A stretch of DNA of 64,000 nucleotides from Deltaproteobacteria bacterium UBA2409 (GTDB lineage Bacteria; Bdellovibrionota_C; UBA2361; DDRT01). The notes below the pieces were generated by a model that was not told where the DNA came from, made no database searches, and worked only from the letters and a program-made list of their open reading frames with translations. Below, piece after piece: positions 51,662 through 60,467 of the stretch. Positions within the stretch are counted from its first letter, which is position 1, and each line of letters starts with the position of its first letter. Location: assembly GCA_002343185.1 (NCBI GenBank), contig DDRT01000001.1:20683-84682 (forward strand), read 5' to 3'. Both the position numbers and the translations under genes were made by a program.

Positions 51662-52393
51662 GTGAGAAGATGGTTTATCCCTATAACACTCTGCCTTGTT
51701 TGCTTTAGGCTTAGCTACTGGCAATGGGAGAGGCATCTTGAAAAAGAAGCATTAGTTGGTGTCTTTTCAGCCAGGATTAAAGAAGAGCCAAAAAAGCTCA
51801 CCACAAACACCCTTCCATTTTCTAGAGCACTAATTGAGGGTGCGTATGATTTTGAACACGAGGTAGTAGTTAGAAACAGAAGGCTAAATGGGATTGCAGG
51901 AGTTTTTCTAATTACACCCCTAAAAACTCAAGATGGGCTTAATGTTTTAGTAAACCGGGGATTCATACCTCTAATAGCTGATCGCGAGCAGTTTAGAGAT
52001 AAAAAACAGGTCTCCTTTGTTGGATTAGTAAAGGAGTCGCAAGGTTCGAGTTGGTTTTCTCTTGCAAGTGGGAAACTTTGGGAAAAAGTTGATGTGGAAG
52101 GAATTCAAAAAAATCTTCCCTATGATGTTTTACCTTTTTTTATTGAAAGACTAGATGATGCTCCAACAGAGTCAATGATTGTTGCTTCAAGCAGCGGCAG
52201 AGAGGATATTTTTAATCTTACAAGCGGTCGAACTATTAGGGCAGGCACTGAAGACTTATCTTTGTATCCACTTCCCGCATATAGCACCACCGTTCCTGCT
52301 GGAAGACATCTTGGATATGTTTATGAGTGGATATTTATTGGATTACTGATCTTGGCTATTACATGGTTAATGAGTAGGAGATCGGGTTCTTAG
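51662..52393 (+). CDS. SURF1-family cytochrome oxidase assembly protein
   Basis: 243 aa. One membrane helix at each end (WFIPITLCLVCFRLSYWQ; WIFIGLLILAITWLM) flanks a periplasmic domain. The family motifs GVFLITPLKTQDGLNVLVNRGFIP and a late HLGYVYEW, corresponding to the usual H-x-x-Y-x-x-x-W pattern, are present. GTG or TTG-like start at 51662. Together with ctaA it supports an aa3-type oxidase. Confidence 0.88.
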   Translation: MRRWFIPITLCLVCFRLSYWQWERHLEKEALVGVFSARIKEEPKKLTTNTLPFSRALIEGAYDFEHEVVVRNRRLNGIAGVFLITPLKTQDGLNVLVNRGFIPLIADREQFRDKKQVSFVGLVKESQGSSWFSLASGKLWEKVDVEGIQKNLPYDVLPFFIERLDDAPTESMIVASSSGREDIFNLTSGRTIRAGTEDLSLYPLPAYSTTVPAGRHLGYVYEWIFIGLLILAITWLMSRRSGS

Positions 52394-52643
52394 GGGGTCA
52401 GGCCGGGAGGCCCAATGCCACTTACATTCAATTCTAAATTATCAGTGCTTGATAACTGATTTTTGAACACAGAGTGCTCAGAGTTTCACAGAGTTATCCA
52501 AAACAAACTACTCTGCGTAACTCTGAGACCTCTGCGTCCTTAAGTTTTACCAAATTAAATTAAACACTTACGCCATGAAGGTAAGTAACATTGGCCGGGA
52601 GGCCTGACCAGGCAGGCAAATGCAAGCAGCTGCCTGGTCGCCT
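52393..52643. mobile_element. GGGGGTCAGGCC repeat interrupted by a 180-base insertion
   Basis: A long-form copy (GGGGTCAGGCC at 52393; loop GCAAATGC with arms GACCAGGCAG/CTGCCTGGTC at 52606-52640) is split after GGCCGGGAGGCC (52401-52412), and the same 12 bases recur at 52593-52604. The insert 52413-52592 has imperfect terminal inverted repeats CAATGCCACTTAC and GTAAGTAACATTG and contains CACAGAG-type repeat copy 2 (about 52465-52540). This looks like a small non-autonomous element with target duplication. Confidence 0.6.
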
Positions 52644-52651
52644 ATAAGACA

Positions 52652-53710
52652 CTACCACTGTAGCGCAGCAGCAGCCTGATATTCTGTGACTCTTGTTTCA
52701 AAAAAGTTCTTTTCTTTTTGAAGATCAATCGTCTCGCTCATCCATGGGAATGGGTTTTTCGCTCCAGGATATTGCTGCGGAAGACCGATTCTTTCTAACC
52801 TTCTATTAGCAATATATCTTGTATAGTCTTCAAACATCGGAGCAGTTAGTCCTAAGATTCCTTTTGGTAAGCAATCTGTCGCATATCGGATCTCTAAGTC
52901 TACTGCTTGATCGATTAGCTTGATTATATAGTTTTGGAACTCTTCACTCCAAACATCTGGGTTTTCTTCTTTGATAGTATTAATTAGATCAATTCCAAAA
53001 TTTAAGTGAATCGTTTCATCTCTTAAAATGTACTGGAACTGCTCTCCTACTCCTGTCATCTTATTTTGGCGATGCATTGATAGGATCATTGCAAAACCAC
53101 TATAGAAGAAGATCCCTTCCATTATTACGTAGTAACCAATCAAGTTTTCGAGAAACTTTTGAGCCCCTTCAGTTGTTTTTGTATTGAAGTTTGGATCGCA
53201 AACAGCAGTAGTTAGCTTCATCTCAAACTCATCTTTTGCATGAATCGAGTTGACCTCATTGTACATGTTAAACACTTCACTTTGATCTAAAGAGAGTGAC
53301 TCAACTATGTAATGAAACGTGTGCGTATGAACTGCTTCTTCGAATGCTTGTCTTAGAAGGTACTGTCTCGCCTCTGGGTTTGTGATGTGCTTAAAGATTG
53401 AAAGGATAATGTTATTTCCAACTAAGCTTTCTGCTGTACTGAAGAAACCTAAGTTTCTCATAATAACAAGCCTTTCCCCTTCTGTTAGCTTATCTGATTT
53501 CCAAAGCTCGATATCTTTCGCCATCGGAACTTCAGTAGGTAGCCAGTTATTGTTACAAGCATTTAGATAATGCTCCCACGCCCATTTGTACTTAAGTGGC
53601 ATTAGCTGATTAACATCAACAGCGTTGCAGTTTATAAGGCGCTTCTGCGATGCCTTGAATCTCCCATCTTTATTATTCTCATCACCACTATTATCACCAA
53701 AGTTTAACAT
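52652..53710 (-). CDS. nrdB: ribonucleotide reductase R2 subunit, class Ic (Phe in place of radical Tyr)
   Basis: 352 aa. The metal ligands are all present: E94 (STAESLVGNN), E125 and H128 (EEAVHTHTF), E198 (VIMEGIF), E232 and H235 (RDETIHL). Four residues after H128, where class Ia has the radical tyrosine, there is F132. Each position is exactly five higher than in Chlamydia trachomatis NrdB (E89, E120, H123, F127, E193, E227, H230), as are W56 and Y227 (W51, Y222). The predicted cofactor is therefore Mn(IV)/Fe(III). It follows nrdA, with a repeat in the 191-base gap. Confidence 0.95.
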   Translation of the reverse strand: MLNFGDNSGDENNKDGRFKASQKRLINCNAVDVNQLMPLKYKWAWEHYLNACNNNWLPTEVPMAKDIELWKSDKLTEGERLVIMRNLGFFSTAESLVGNNIILSIFKHITNPEARQYLLRQAFEEAVHTHTFHYIVESLSLDQSEVFNMYNEVNSIHAKDEFEMKLTTAVCDPNFNTKTTEGAQKFLENLIGYYVIMEGIFFYSGFAMILSMHRQNKMTGVGEQFQYILRDETIHLNFGIDLINTIKEENPDVWSEEFQNYIIKLIDQAVDLEIRYATDCLPKGILGLTAPMFEDYTRYIANRRLERIGLPQQYPGAKNPFPWMSETIDLQKEKNFFETRVTEYQAAAALQW

Positions 53711-53786
53711 ATTCTTCTCCTAAAAAATTAAATCTACATATTGGGGTGAACGCGCCAACGAAATAGCCGAGAATCTTGATAAATTT

Positions 53787-53870
53787 TTCACCACAGAGGT
53801 CGCAGAGTTCCACAGAGGAGTTGACATTCCTACTCCGCGTACTCTGTGCCTTCTACGTTTTATTTCCTTA
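53787..53870. repeat. CACAGAG/CTCTGTG interspersed repeat, copy 3
   Basis: Words CACCACAGAGGTCGCAGAG and CCGCGTACTCTGTGCC form an imperfect inverted repeat between nrdA and nrdB. If the two genes are one transcript, this hairpin lies inside the mRNA and could tune relative expression. Confidence 0.65.
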
Positions 53871-53901
53871 TTCAAGCACATCTCCTACTAATCTTTAATC
53901 A

Positions 53902-56900
53902 CTACTGACAGCTCTCACACTCACCATCCAGTCCACACACAGCACCTGAGGCGGTTTTCTCCTCCCCTCTAGTAACAGTTACGTTTGCTGAAGCAGATTT
54001 GTTCTTCATCCAACGAGGTTGCAGCCCTCTTCGATTGATATCGGTTGTTGATTTCTCAATCTGAGTAGCGCCAAGAGATCTTAGATAATAGGTTGTTTTT
54101 AGTCCCTTTCTCCATGCCAGCTGATACATCTCGTTTAGTTTTTTACCATCTGGTTCTGCTAGATAAAGGTTTAAAGACTGTCCCATATCTATCCACTTTT
54201 GTCTTCTACTTGCACACTCAATAATCCACTCTGGAGACACCTCAAAAGCTGTTAGGTATTTAGCCTTTAGGTCGTCAGGAATTCTCTCGATCTCTTGAAT
54301 TGATCCATCGAAATATTTTAGATCATCGATCATATCAAGATCCCAAAGACCTAGTTCTTTTAGTTCCTCCACTAAATAAGTGTTATGAACCATAAACTCA
54401 CCTGATAGGTTCGATTTTGTGAATAGATGTTTATAGGCAGGCTCAATCGACTGAGCGACCCCTGTTATGTTTGAGATAGTAGCAGTAGGTGCTATAGCCA
54501 TAGTGTTACTATTTCTCATTCCATACTTTTTAATGTGATCTCTAACAGGACTCCAATCGAGAGCTGCTTTTGTATCAAGATCTACAAATTCTAAACCACG
54601 CTCATCTTGTAATAACTCAAGGGTGTCTATTGGCAGAAGCCCTCTGTCCCATTTAGAGCCTTTATAGCTTTGATAGGTTCCTCTTTCTTTTGCAAGTTCA
54701 CTAGATGCTAATATTGCGAAGTAAGAGATCGCCTCCATACTTTCATCTGCAAACTTAACAGCATCCTGGCTTGCATAGCTAAACCCTCTTATATAAAGGG
54801 CATCCTGGAATCCCATAATTCCTAGACCAACTGGTCTATGTGCAAGGTTTGAGTTTTTTGCCTCGATAGTTGGATAAAAATTTATATCTATCACGTTATC
54901 AAGCATTCTGATCGCTGTTTTGACTGTTTTTTCAATCAGCGAAAGATCTATCCCTGTTTTTGTTACATGTTTAGCAAGATTAACTGAACCTAAATTGCAT
55001 ACTGCCGTTTCTGCCTCAGAGGTATTGAGTAATATCTCGGTACAAAGATTCGAACTATGCACTACTCCAACATGATCTTGAGGAGATCTTACATTGGAAG
55101 GATCTTTAAATGTGATCCAAGGGTGTCCAGTTTCAAAAAGCATCGAGAGCATCTTTCTCCAAAGAGTAACTGCTTCAATCTTTTTATAAACTTTGATCTT
55201 TCCTTCTGCTACAAGAGCTTCATACTCCATGTAGCGCTTCTCAAAAGCCTTTCCGTAGAGATCATGAAGATCTGGAACATCACTTGGACTAAAAAGAGTC
55301 CAGGTTCCATTACTCATAACACGCTTCATGAACAGATCAGGTATCCAGTTAGCAGTGTTCATGTCATGAGTTCTTCTTCTTTCATCGCCTGTATTTTTTC
55401 TAAGCTCGAGGAAGTCCTCTATGTCTAAGTGCCAACTTTCAAGATAGGCGCACATCGCACCTTTTCTCTTTCCGCCCTGATTCACTGCAACTGCTGTATC
55501 ATTTGCAACTTTAAGGAATGGTATGATTCCTTGGCTTTTACCGTTTGTGCCCTTGATCCATGCACCAGTAGCTCGAACATTTGTCCAGTCATTACCAAGT
55601 CCTCCTGCCCATTTTGAAAGCTGAGCGTCATCAGATATGCACTTGAAGATATGTTTTAAGTCATCACTAATTGTGGTGAGGTAACATGAGCTAAGTTGCG
55701 GATGCAGAGTTCCGGCATTAAAAAGAGTTGGAGTGCTTGATACAAACTCAAATTTTGACAGAACGTTATAAAACTCGATTGCTCTTTTGTTCTTCTCTTT
55801 ACCTTCTCTGATTGAAAGTCCCATTGCAACTCTCATCCAAAATATTTGCGGAGTTTCAAGGCGTACTTCATTATGATGTATCAGGTATCGATCATAAAGA
55901 GTCTGTAGACCTAAGTAATTAAACTGAAAATCACGCTCTAAAACGATAGCACTTGATAGTTCTTCTAGATCAAATTCAAGAATATCGGGGCTAAGTCTTT
56001 CAACCGAAACCGCCTTCTTTAGATATTCCTTAAAGTAGGCAGCGTGTAGTTTTTTAATATCTGGATTTGATGCCTCTACTCCAAATGCTCCTCGGTAAAT
56101 AACATCTAGAAGAAGCCTTGCCGCAGCGTTTGAATATGCTGGCTCAGTTTCAATTTTTGCTCTAGCTGCTAGAATTGTAGCTGTATCTATCTCATCATCT
56201 CTAATCCCTTCGTAAAAATTTCTGACTGATTCTTCAAATATTTCTTGAGAGGAGACGTTAAGATCTTTACATGCAAACTCTATTCTCTTTTTTATATCAG
56301 CTTCTGAAACGGTGTGAGTTGTGCCGTCAACTCTTGTTGCAGTGAACTCTTTTCCAACCTCAACCTCGGTTCTTTCGAATTTTACTTCTTCTTCCGGAGT
56401 TTCTCTAACTTGAGCTCTTGTTGCTCGGTAGATGATGTAATCTTTAGCTACATCATAAAACCCAGCGCTCATCATCTGACGCTCAACTTCATCCTGAATC
56501 AGTTCAACGTGAAGAACTGTTCCTGTTTTTGACAGCTCTGAACATCTTGCAACAACTCTGTTCATTATTAGGTTTACAGCATCAATAACTTCTGGCGGTG
56601 TCATACCAGTAACTTTTCTTGTATCCCTAAATCCTCGTTCAATAGCGGAAGCTATCTTCATCGGGTTAAACCTAACTACTGTTTTTCCATCACGTCTAAG
56701 GACTTTTAGGTTTCTCGGTGAGTCTTCCCTTAGTGCTTTTTGTTCATCGCGGTAGATTATGTAGCGTCTAGCAACTTCGTATTGACCTGCTTGCATCAGT
56801 TTAACTTCAACAATGTCTTGAATGCCTTCTACTGTGATGCAAGCACTGTCTGAACCTTGAATTCTGACCTCTTCAACTACTAAGTCTGCAACCTGTTGAA

Positions 56901-57099
56901 CAATTGAATAAAAATTTTGTGAAAGTGGCTGGTTTGCGGAGATCCCGTTGTGAGCACGAAATGCGGCTTCGATCGCATTTACAATTCGATCACGCCTAAA
57001 GGGAACCAACATTCCGTTTCGTTTTACTACGGTAAAATGAGTTAAAGGTTTTACTTCTCTCTCTATCCCTACTTCTTCAACTCCTGATGCTTCCTGCAT
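53902..57099 (-). CDS. nrdA: ribonucleotide reductase R1 subunit with three ATP-cone domains
   Basis: 1065 aa from ATG 57099, which has GGAG seven bases upstream (a TTG frame reaches 57111). Three N-terminal ATP cones lie at about 22-118 (VVKRNGMLVPFRRDRI), 130-226 (VLRRDGKTVVRFNPMKI) and 251-341 (ATRVDGTTHTVSEADIKK). The catalytic core has SSCYLT, NLCTEILLNT (Asn-Cys-Glu) and AVCNLGSVNL. The C-terminal redox pair is in GECESCQ. Extended cones and the class Ic partner match the chlamydial type. NrdR boxes lie upstream. Confidence 0.96.
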   Translation of the reverse strand: MQEASGVEEVGIEREVKPLTHFTVVKRNGMLVPFRRDRIVNAIEAAFRAHNGISANQPLSQNFYSIVQQVADLVVEEVRIQGSDSACITVEGIQDIVEVKLMQAGQYEVARRYIIYRDEQKALREDSPRNLKVLRRDGKTVVRFNPMKIASAIERGFRDTRKVTGMTPPEVIDAVNLIMNRVVARCSELSKTGTVLHVELIQDEVERQMMSAGFYDVAKDYIIYRATRAQVRETPEEEVKFERTEVEVGKEFTATRVDGTTHTVSEADIKKRIEFACKDLNVSSQEIFEESVRNFYEGIRDDEIDTATILAARAKIETEPAYSNAAARLLLDVIYRGAFGVEASNPDIKKLHAAYFKEYLKKAVSVERLSPDILEFDLEELSSAIVLERDFQFNYLGLQTLYDRYLIHHNEVRLETPQIFWMRVAMGLSIREGKEKNKRAIEFYNVLSKFEFVSSTPTLFNAGTLHPQLSSCYLTTISDDLKHIFKCISDDAQLSKWAGGLGNDWTNVRATGAWIKGTNGKSQGIIPFLKVANDTAVAVNQGGKRKGAMCAYLESWHLDIEDFLELRKNTGDERRRTHDMNTANWIPDLFMKRVMSNGTWTLFSPSDVPDLHDLYGKAFEKRYMEYEALVAEGKIKVYKKIEAVTLWRKMLSMLFETGHPWITFKDPSNVRSPQDHVGVVHSSNLCTEILLNTSEAETAVCNLGSVNLAKHVTKTGIDLSLIEKTVKTAIRMLDNVIDINFYPTIEAKNSNLAHRPVGLGIMGFQDALYIRGFSYASQDAVKFADESMEAISYFAILASSELAKERGTYQSYKGSKWDRGLLPIDTLELLQDERGLEFVDLDTKAALDWSPVRDHIKKYGMRNSNTMAIAPTATISNITGVAQSIEPAYKHLFTKSNLSGEFMVHNTYLVEELKELGLWDLDMIDDLKYFDGSIQEIERIPDDLKAKYLTAFEVSPEWIIECASRRQKWIDMGQSLNLYLAEPDGKKLNEMYQLAWRKGLKTTYYLRSLGATQIEKSTTDINRRGLQPRWMKNKSASANVTVTRGEEKTASGAVCGLDGECESCQ

Positions 57100-57146
57100 G
57101 ATTCTCTCCAAAACGTGGTTTTAAAAACATTTGTGTAAGTCGACTT

Positions 57147-57197
57147 AACCACAATATATAGTGGTTAAAGTTATATCCTACCACAACATATATGGTT
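57147..57197. promoter_or_regulatory. two NrdR boxes upstream of nrdA
   Basis: CCACAATATATAGTGG (centre about 57156) and CCACAACATATATGGT (centre about 57188) match the NrdR consensus ACACWATATATWGTGT. Centres are 32 bases apart, three helical turns, the usual spacing for cooperative NrdR binding. This predicts repression of nrdAB by NrdR at high dATP. The remaining 57198-57445 holds no gene that I can see. Confidence 0.88.
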
Positions 57198-57445
57198 TGA
57201 GAGGGCTAAAATTGTCTACCCCCTATTTTTAAAATCGTGGGATAAATCTGTGGGAATTAAGGGTAAACCACTGGACTGATTAGATTAAAAAATTTTTCTC
57301 CCTGTGGAATGATAGTGCCTATTTGTCATGTGAGCAGCCTTCAAAACTAGGGTCAGGAACAAACGTTCATATAACTAGCTGAAATTACTAATACCGAACA
57401 ATCGCGGTGGCAGGAATGATAGTTTAAGATTTAAGATCAAGAAAT

Positions 57446-58336
57446 ATGGAGCTAGTTCACGCAACCCTTAACTTTGTTCACTCACAACTTCAAGGAGCAT
57501 TCGTTGAACTTAATATGCTTTCTCAGCTAGGGTATCACGGCTTTAATCCAGATAAGTTAACCTCTACTGAAGCATCCTTAACAAAAATCGAACAAGGACT
57601 AGTCGATTTTTATAATGGACAGCATGAGCAAGATTTTAAGGATATGATCCCAGAGATACAGCACGATCTGTTAAAACTTGCTGGAAAGGTAAAAAGAATC
57701 CTCTCTGAATCAACCTTAAAAGATTCACAAGATGATGTAAGAGTTTTGATCGCAACTTTAGCTAGAAGTGCCTACACGAGAGATCATCTAACAAGAGGAA
57801 TTTTGGATTATGCTAGGTTCACTCAGAACAAACCTCTCTTCGATCAATTTGCTTCATCAGAACCTGACATAAGGCGAGGCCTAGAGGGATGTCATTTATT
57901 GTTTTCAATTTTTACAGGTGAAGAAGAGCCAAAGCCTGTATTTTATAAAACGCTAATGGATGAAGGTGCATCATTACCAGGGCAATTTAGAAGTCAAGCT
58001 CATGAGGGGGCACTTTTACTTTTTGCTGAAAATTTCTCCTTCTCTAACACGGATATACCGGAAGCCGATATTTCAGCTTGGGAATCGATCAATATGCCAC
58101 CCCAGGTAGCAGGATTTTGGCATGCATATTTAATATCACCTGCACTTGCATCCGAATGGATTCAATCAGGAGTAGTGCAACCACAAGAAGCATGGTTTTG
58201 GAGTCATTTTGGATTTTTACCTATTCAGGCAAAGCCCTGGAAAGAAAAAGGATTCCCTGTTTTGGTAGCAAAAGATTTTCTTGATCGCGGCTACACTCCA
58301 GAAGGAGCGATTGAGGAGTTGAAGAAGGGTGCATAG
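57446..58336 (+). CDS. unknown helical protein (296 aa)
   Basis: Not recognised. It is soluble, with no signal peptide. The first 150 residues are mostly helical with regular leucines (IEQGLVDFYNGQ; IQHDLLKLAGKVKRIL). The C-terminal third is rich in Trp and Phe (EAWFWSHFGFLPIQAKPW; AGFWHAYLI). It stands alone, divergent from nrdA and convergent with ddl, with the palindrome at 58345 between them. Confidence 0.75.
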   Translation: MELVHATLNFVHSQLQGAFVELNMLSQLGYHGFNPDKLTSTEASLTKIEQGLVDFYNGQHEQDFKDMIPEIQHDLLKLAGKVKRILSESTLKDSQDDVRVLIATLARSAYTRDHLTRGILDYARFTQNKPLFDQFASSEPDIRRGLEGCHLLFSIFTGEEEPKPVFYKTLMDEGASLPGQFRSQAHEGALLLFAENFSFSNTDIPEADISAWESINMPPQVAGFWHAYLISPALASEWIQSGVVQPQEAWFWSHFGFLPIQAKPWKEKGFPVLVAKDFLDRGYTPEGAIEELKKGA

Positions 58337-58344
58337 TTTTGCTT

Positions 58345-58368
58345 GGGGGTCAGGCCGGCCTGACCCCC
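58345..58368. terminator. GGGGGTCAGGCC palindrome, loop-free form
   Basis: GGGGGTCAGGCC is followed directly by its reverse complement, 24 bases in all, in the 35-base gap between two convergent genes. It is a member of the repeat family at 538, and its position suggests it works as a two-way terminator. Confidence 0.7.
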
Positions 58369-58371
58369 ATA

Positions 58372-59271
58372 TCAATAATCACACCTAGCAGTTTCAACAA
58401 GCGACTTTATAAATTCATCAAACCCGACTCCTTTATAGGAAAGAGCTTTTGGAACGAGGCTAGTTTCTGTGCACCCTGGAAGAGTGTTTACCTCTAACAC
58501 ATAAGGCTTTTCGCCATTTACTCTAAAATCAACTCTTCCATATTGCCTGCACCCAAGAGCTTCAAAGGCATTTACAGCTATATCTTGCAGGTTTGCCCTT
58601 ACATCCTCAGAAACTCTTGGGGGAATAAAATAGTCCGTAGCCCCTGAGGTATATTTATTTTTGTAATCGTAGAAGCCACTTTTTGGCGAGATCTCGATCC
58701 CCTCAAGAGCTTCTCCTAGGTAAACAGGGATAGAAATTTCAACTCCAGGAATATACTCTTCAACAAGTACAGTGTCATCAAATCTAAATGCTTCATCTAA
58801 AGCTACTTTATATTCATTTTCACGCTCTACAATGCTAATTCCAACTGAGCTTCCTTCAATATTTGGCTTAACAACAACCGGAATAGGAAGACTTAGTTTA
58901 TGGTCTCCTCTTTTCACTACTATATGTTTTGCTATTGGAATTCCATGCAGCGAGAACATCTCTTTTGCTTTTAGTTTGTTCATTGCAAGGGCACTTGCTA
59001 GAACTCCTGAGCCTGTATAGGGAATTTTTATATATTCTAAAAGGCCTTGAATTGTTCCATCTTCAGCATATTTTCCATGAAGACCGATAACTGCTACATC
59101 ACACTTAGGTTTTGTTAATTTTTGAAAACATGCTCCAAGATCTTCAGTAACTTTTATCGGTACAGCCTCATATCCAAGGCGCTCAACAGCTTTTAAAATA
59201 GCCTGGCCAGTTGCTAGAGATATAGCACTCTCAGAGGAGATTCCACCAAAAAGTACAGCAACTCTTTTCAT
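58372..59271 (-). CDS. ddl: D-alanine--D-alanine ligase
   Basis: 299 aa ATP-grasp enzyme making the D-Ala-D-Ala end of peptidoglycan precursors. Signatures are AVLFGGISSESAISLATG (N-terminal, HSxERE position reads SSESAI), GKYAEDGTIQGLLE, VVKPNIEGSSVGI, VEEYIPGVEISIPV and LEVNTLPGCTETSLVPK. It sits alone as a leftward gene. DdlB-type length. Confidence 0.94.
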   Translation of the reverse strand: MKRVAVLFGGISSESAISLATGQAILKAVERLGYEAVPIKVTEDLGACFQKLTKPKCDVAVIGLHGKYAEDGTIQGLLEYIKIPYTGSGVLASALAMNKLKAKEMFSLHGIPIAKHIVVKRGDHKLSLPIPVVVKPNIEGSSVGISIVERENEYKVALDEAFRFDDTVLVEEYIPGVEISIPVYLGEALEGIEISPKSGFYDYKNKYTSGATDYFIPPRVSEDVRANLQDIAVNAFEALGCRQYGRVDFRVNGEKPYVLEVNTLPGCTETSLVPKALSYKGVGFDEFIKSLVETARCDY

Positions 59272-59317
59272 GACTCTATCCCCTCCATAGGTATTAGTTT
59301 AGTATTATAGGCCTTTG

Positions 59318-60256
59318 ATGTCGAATAAGATCACTGCTGTAATCATACTCCTTGTAATTGGCCTTATTATATGGGTTTTAAGTAGATATGACTTGAATCT
59401 CGTTTTTAATGAGATCTTAATGTTAGAGCAAAGTGCTCTTTTTCTTGCATTAGGATTTACGGCACTTAATTATTTAGTTTTGACATTTTATGATGCGCTT
59501 GCGTTTAAATACATAAAAGAAGACCTTTCATTCGGGCGAATCGGATTAACTGCATTTTTAAGTTACTCATTCAGCCACAACGTGGGGGCTGCTTTGGTTA
59601 GTGGTGGAGCAGTAAGGTATAGAATGTACTCCCGATGGGGAATTTCAGGAGCAAACATTGCAAGGATTGTAGTATTTACCGGCTTTCACTACTGGGTTGG
59701 ACTTTTTGTACTTGGAGCAGTAGTAGGAATTATTTTTCCATCTGATTTTGCTGAGATCTATCCAATAGGTAAAACTACAGTAATCTCTCTTGCTGCTCTG
59801 TGCTTATTGCCAGTTGCTTACTATTTTTATTTAACACTTCAGCCTGGGAAAAAATTATCGATAAAAAATTTCCATATGGATGTTCCTCCATTAAAATTGG
59901 CAGCTCTTGCATTGATTGTGGCGTGCCTTGACTGGCTTTGTGCTGCTACAGTTTTATATTTCCTACTTCCTGGATATCACGATCTGTCCTTCCTTGAAGG
60001 AGTGATCGCATATCTTGGTGCGCAGATGGCAGCTGTATCAAGTCATGTTCCAGGAGGAATAGGTGTTTTTGAATCAGTTCTGTTTTTATTCCTTCAATCA
60101 CACTACAGAGCTGAAGCTCTTTTAGGCTCACTTTTATTGTTTAGATTCTGTTATTATTTCCTGCCCTTTTTCCTCGCGGCTGTTCTTTATATTATATATG
60201 AGCTAAAACTTCATAAGGTTCTTTTTAGGAGAATTAGAGATAAGATTGAACTATGA
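59318..60256 (+). CDS. flippase-like integral membrane protein (UPF0104/LPG synthase TM family)
   Basis: 312 aa with about eight membrane helices. The family motif is visible in FLSYSFSHNVGAALVSGGAVRYRMYSRWG and later SSHVPGGIGVFESVLFLF. The proteins are related to the membrane half of MprF and to glycosyl-lipid transport proteins; the substrate is unknown. Its last 56 bases are the first unit of a 106-base tandem repeat leading to the amylase gene. Confidence 0.85.
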   Translation: MSNKITAVIILLVIGLIIWVLSRYDLNLVFNEILMLEQSALFLALGFTALNYLVLTFYDALAFKYIKEDLSFGRIGLTAFLSYSFSHNVGAALVSGGAVRYRMYSRWGISGANIARIVVFTGFHYWVGLFVLGAVVGIIFPSDFAEIYPIGKTTVISLAALCLLPVAYYFYLTLQPGKKLSIKNFHMDVPPLKLAALALIVACLDWLCAATVLYFLLPGYHDLSFLEGVIAYLGAQMAAVSSHVPGGIGVFESVLFLFLQSHYRAEALLGSLLLFRFCYYFLPFFLAAVLYIIYELKLHKVLFRRIRDKIEL

Positions 60257-60467
60257 GTTTGGCATATGATGTTTCTGTATCGTTTGCTGACGCAAACGAC
60301 TCAATGAGCTAAAACTTCATAAGGTTCTTTTTAGGAGAATTAGAGATAAGATTGAACTATGAGTTTGGTATATGATATTTCTGTATCGTTTGCTGACGCA
60401 AACGACTCAATGAGCTAAAACTTCATAAGGTTCTTTTTAAAAGGATTAGAGATAAGATCGAACGGTG
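60201..60467 (+). repeat. 106-base tandem repeat, 2.5 units
   Basis: Units start at 60201, 60307 and 60413. The first covers the end of the flippase-like gene; the last, partial unit ends at the amylase start (GAACGGTGA against GAACTATGA). Each full unit contains the hairpin CGTTTGC-TGAC-GCAAACG. Units 1 and 2 differ by only a few bases, unit 3 by more. Confidence 0.93.
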
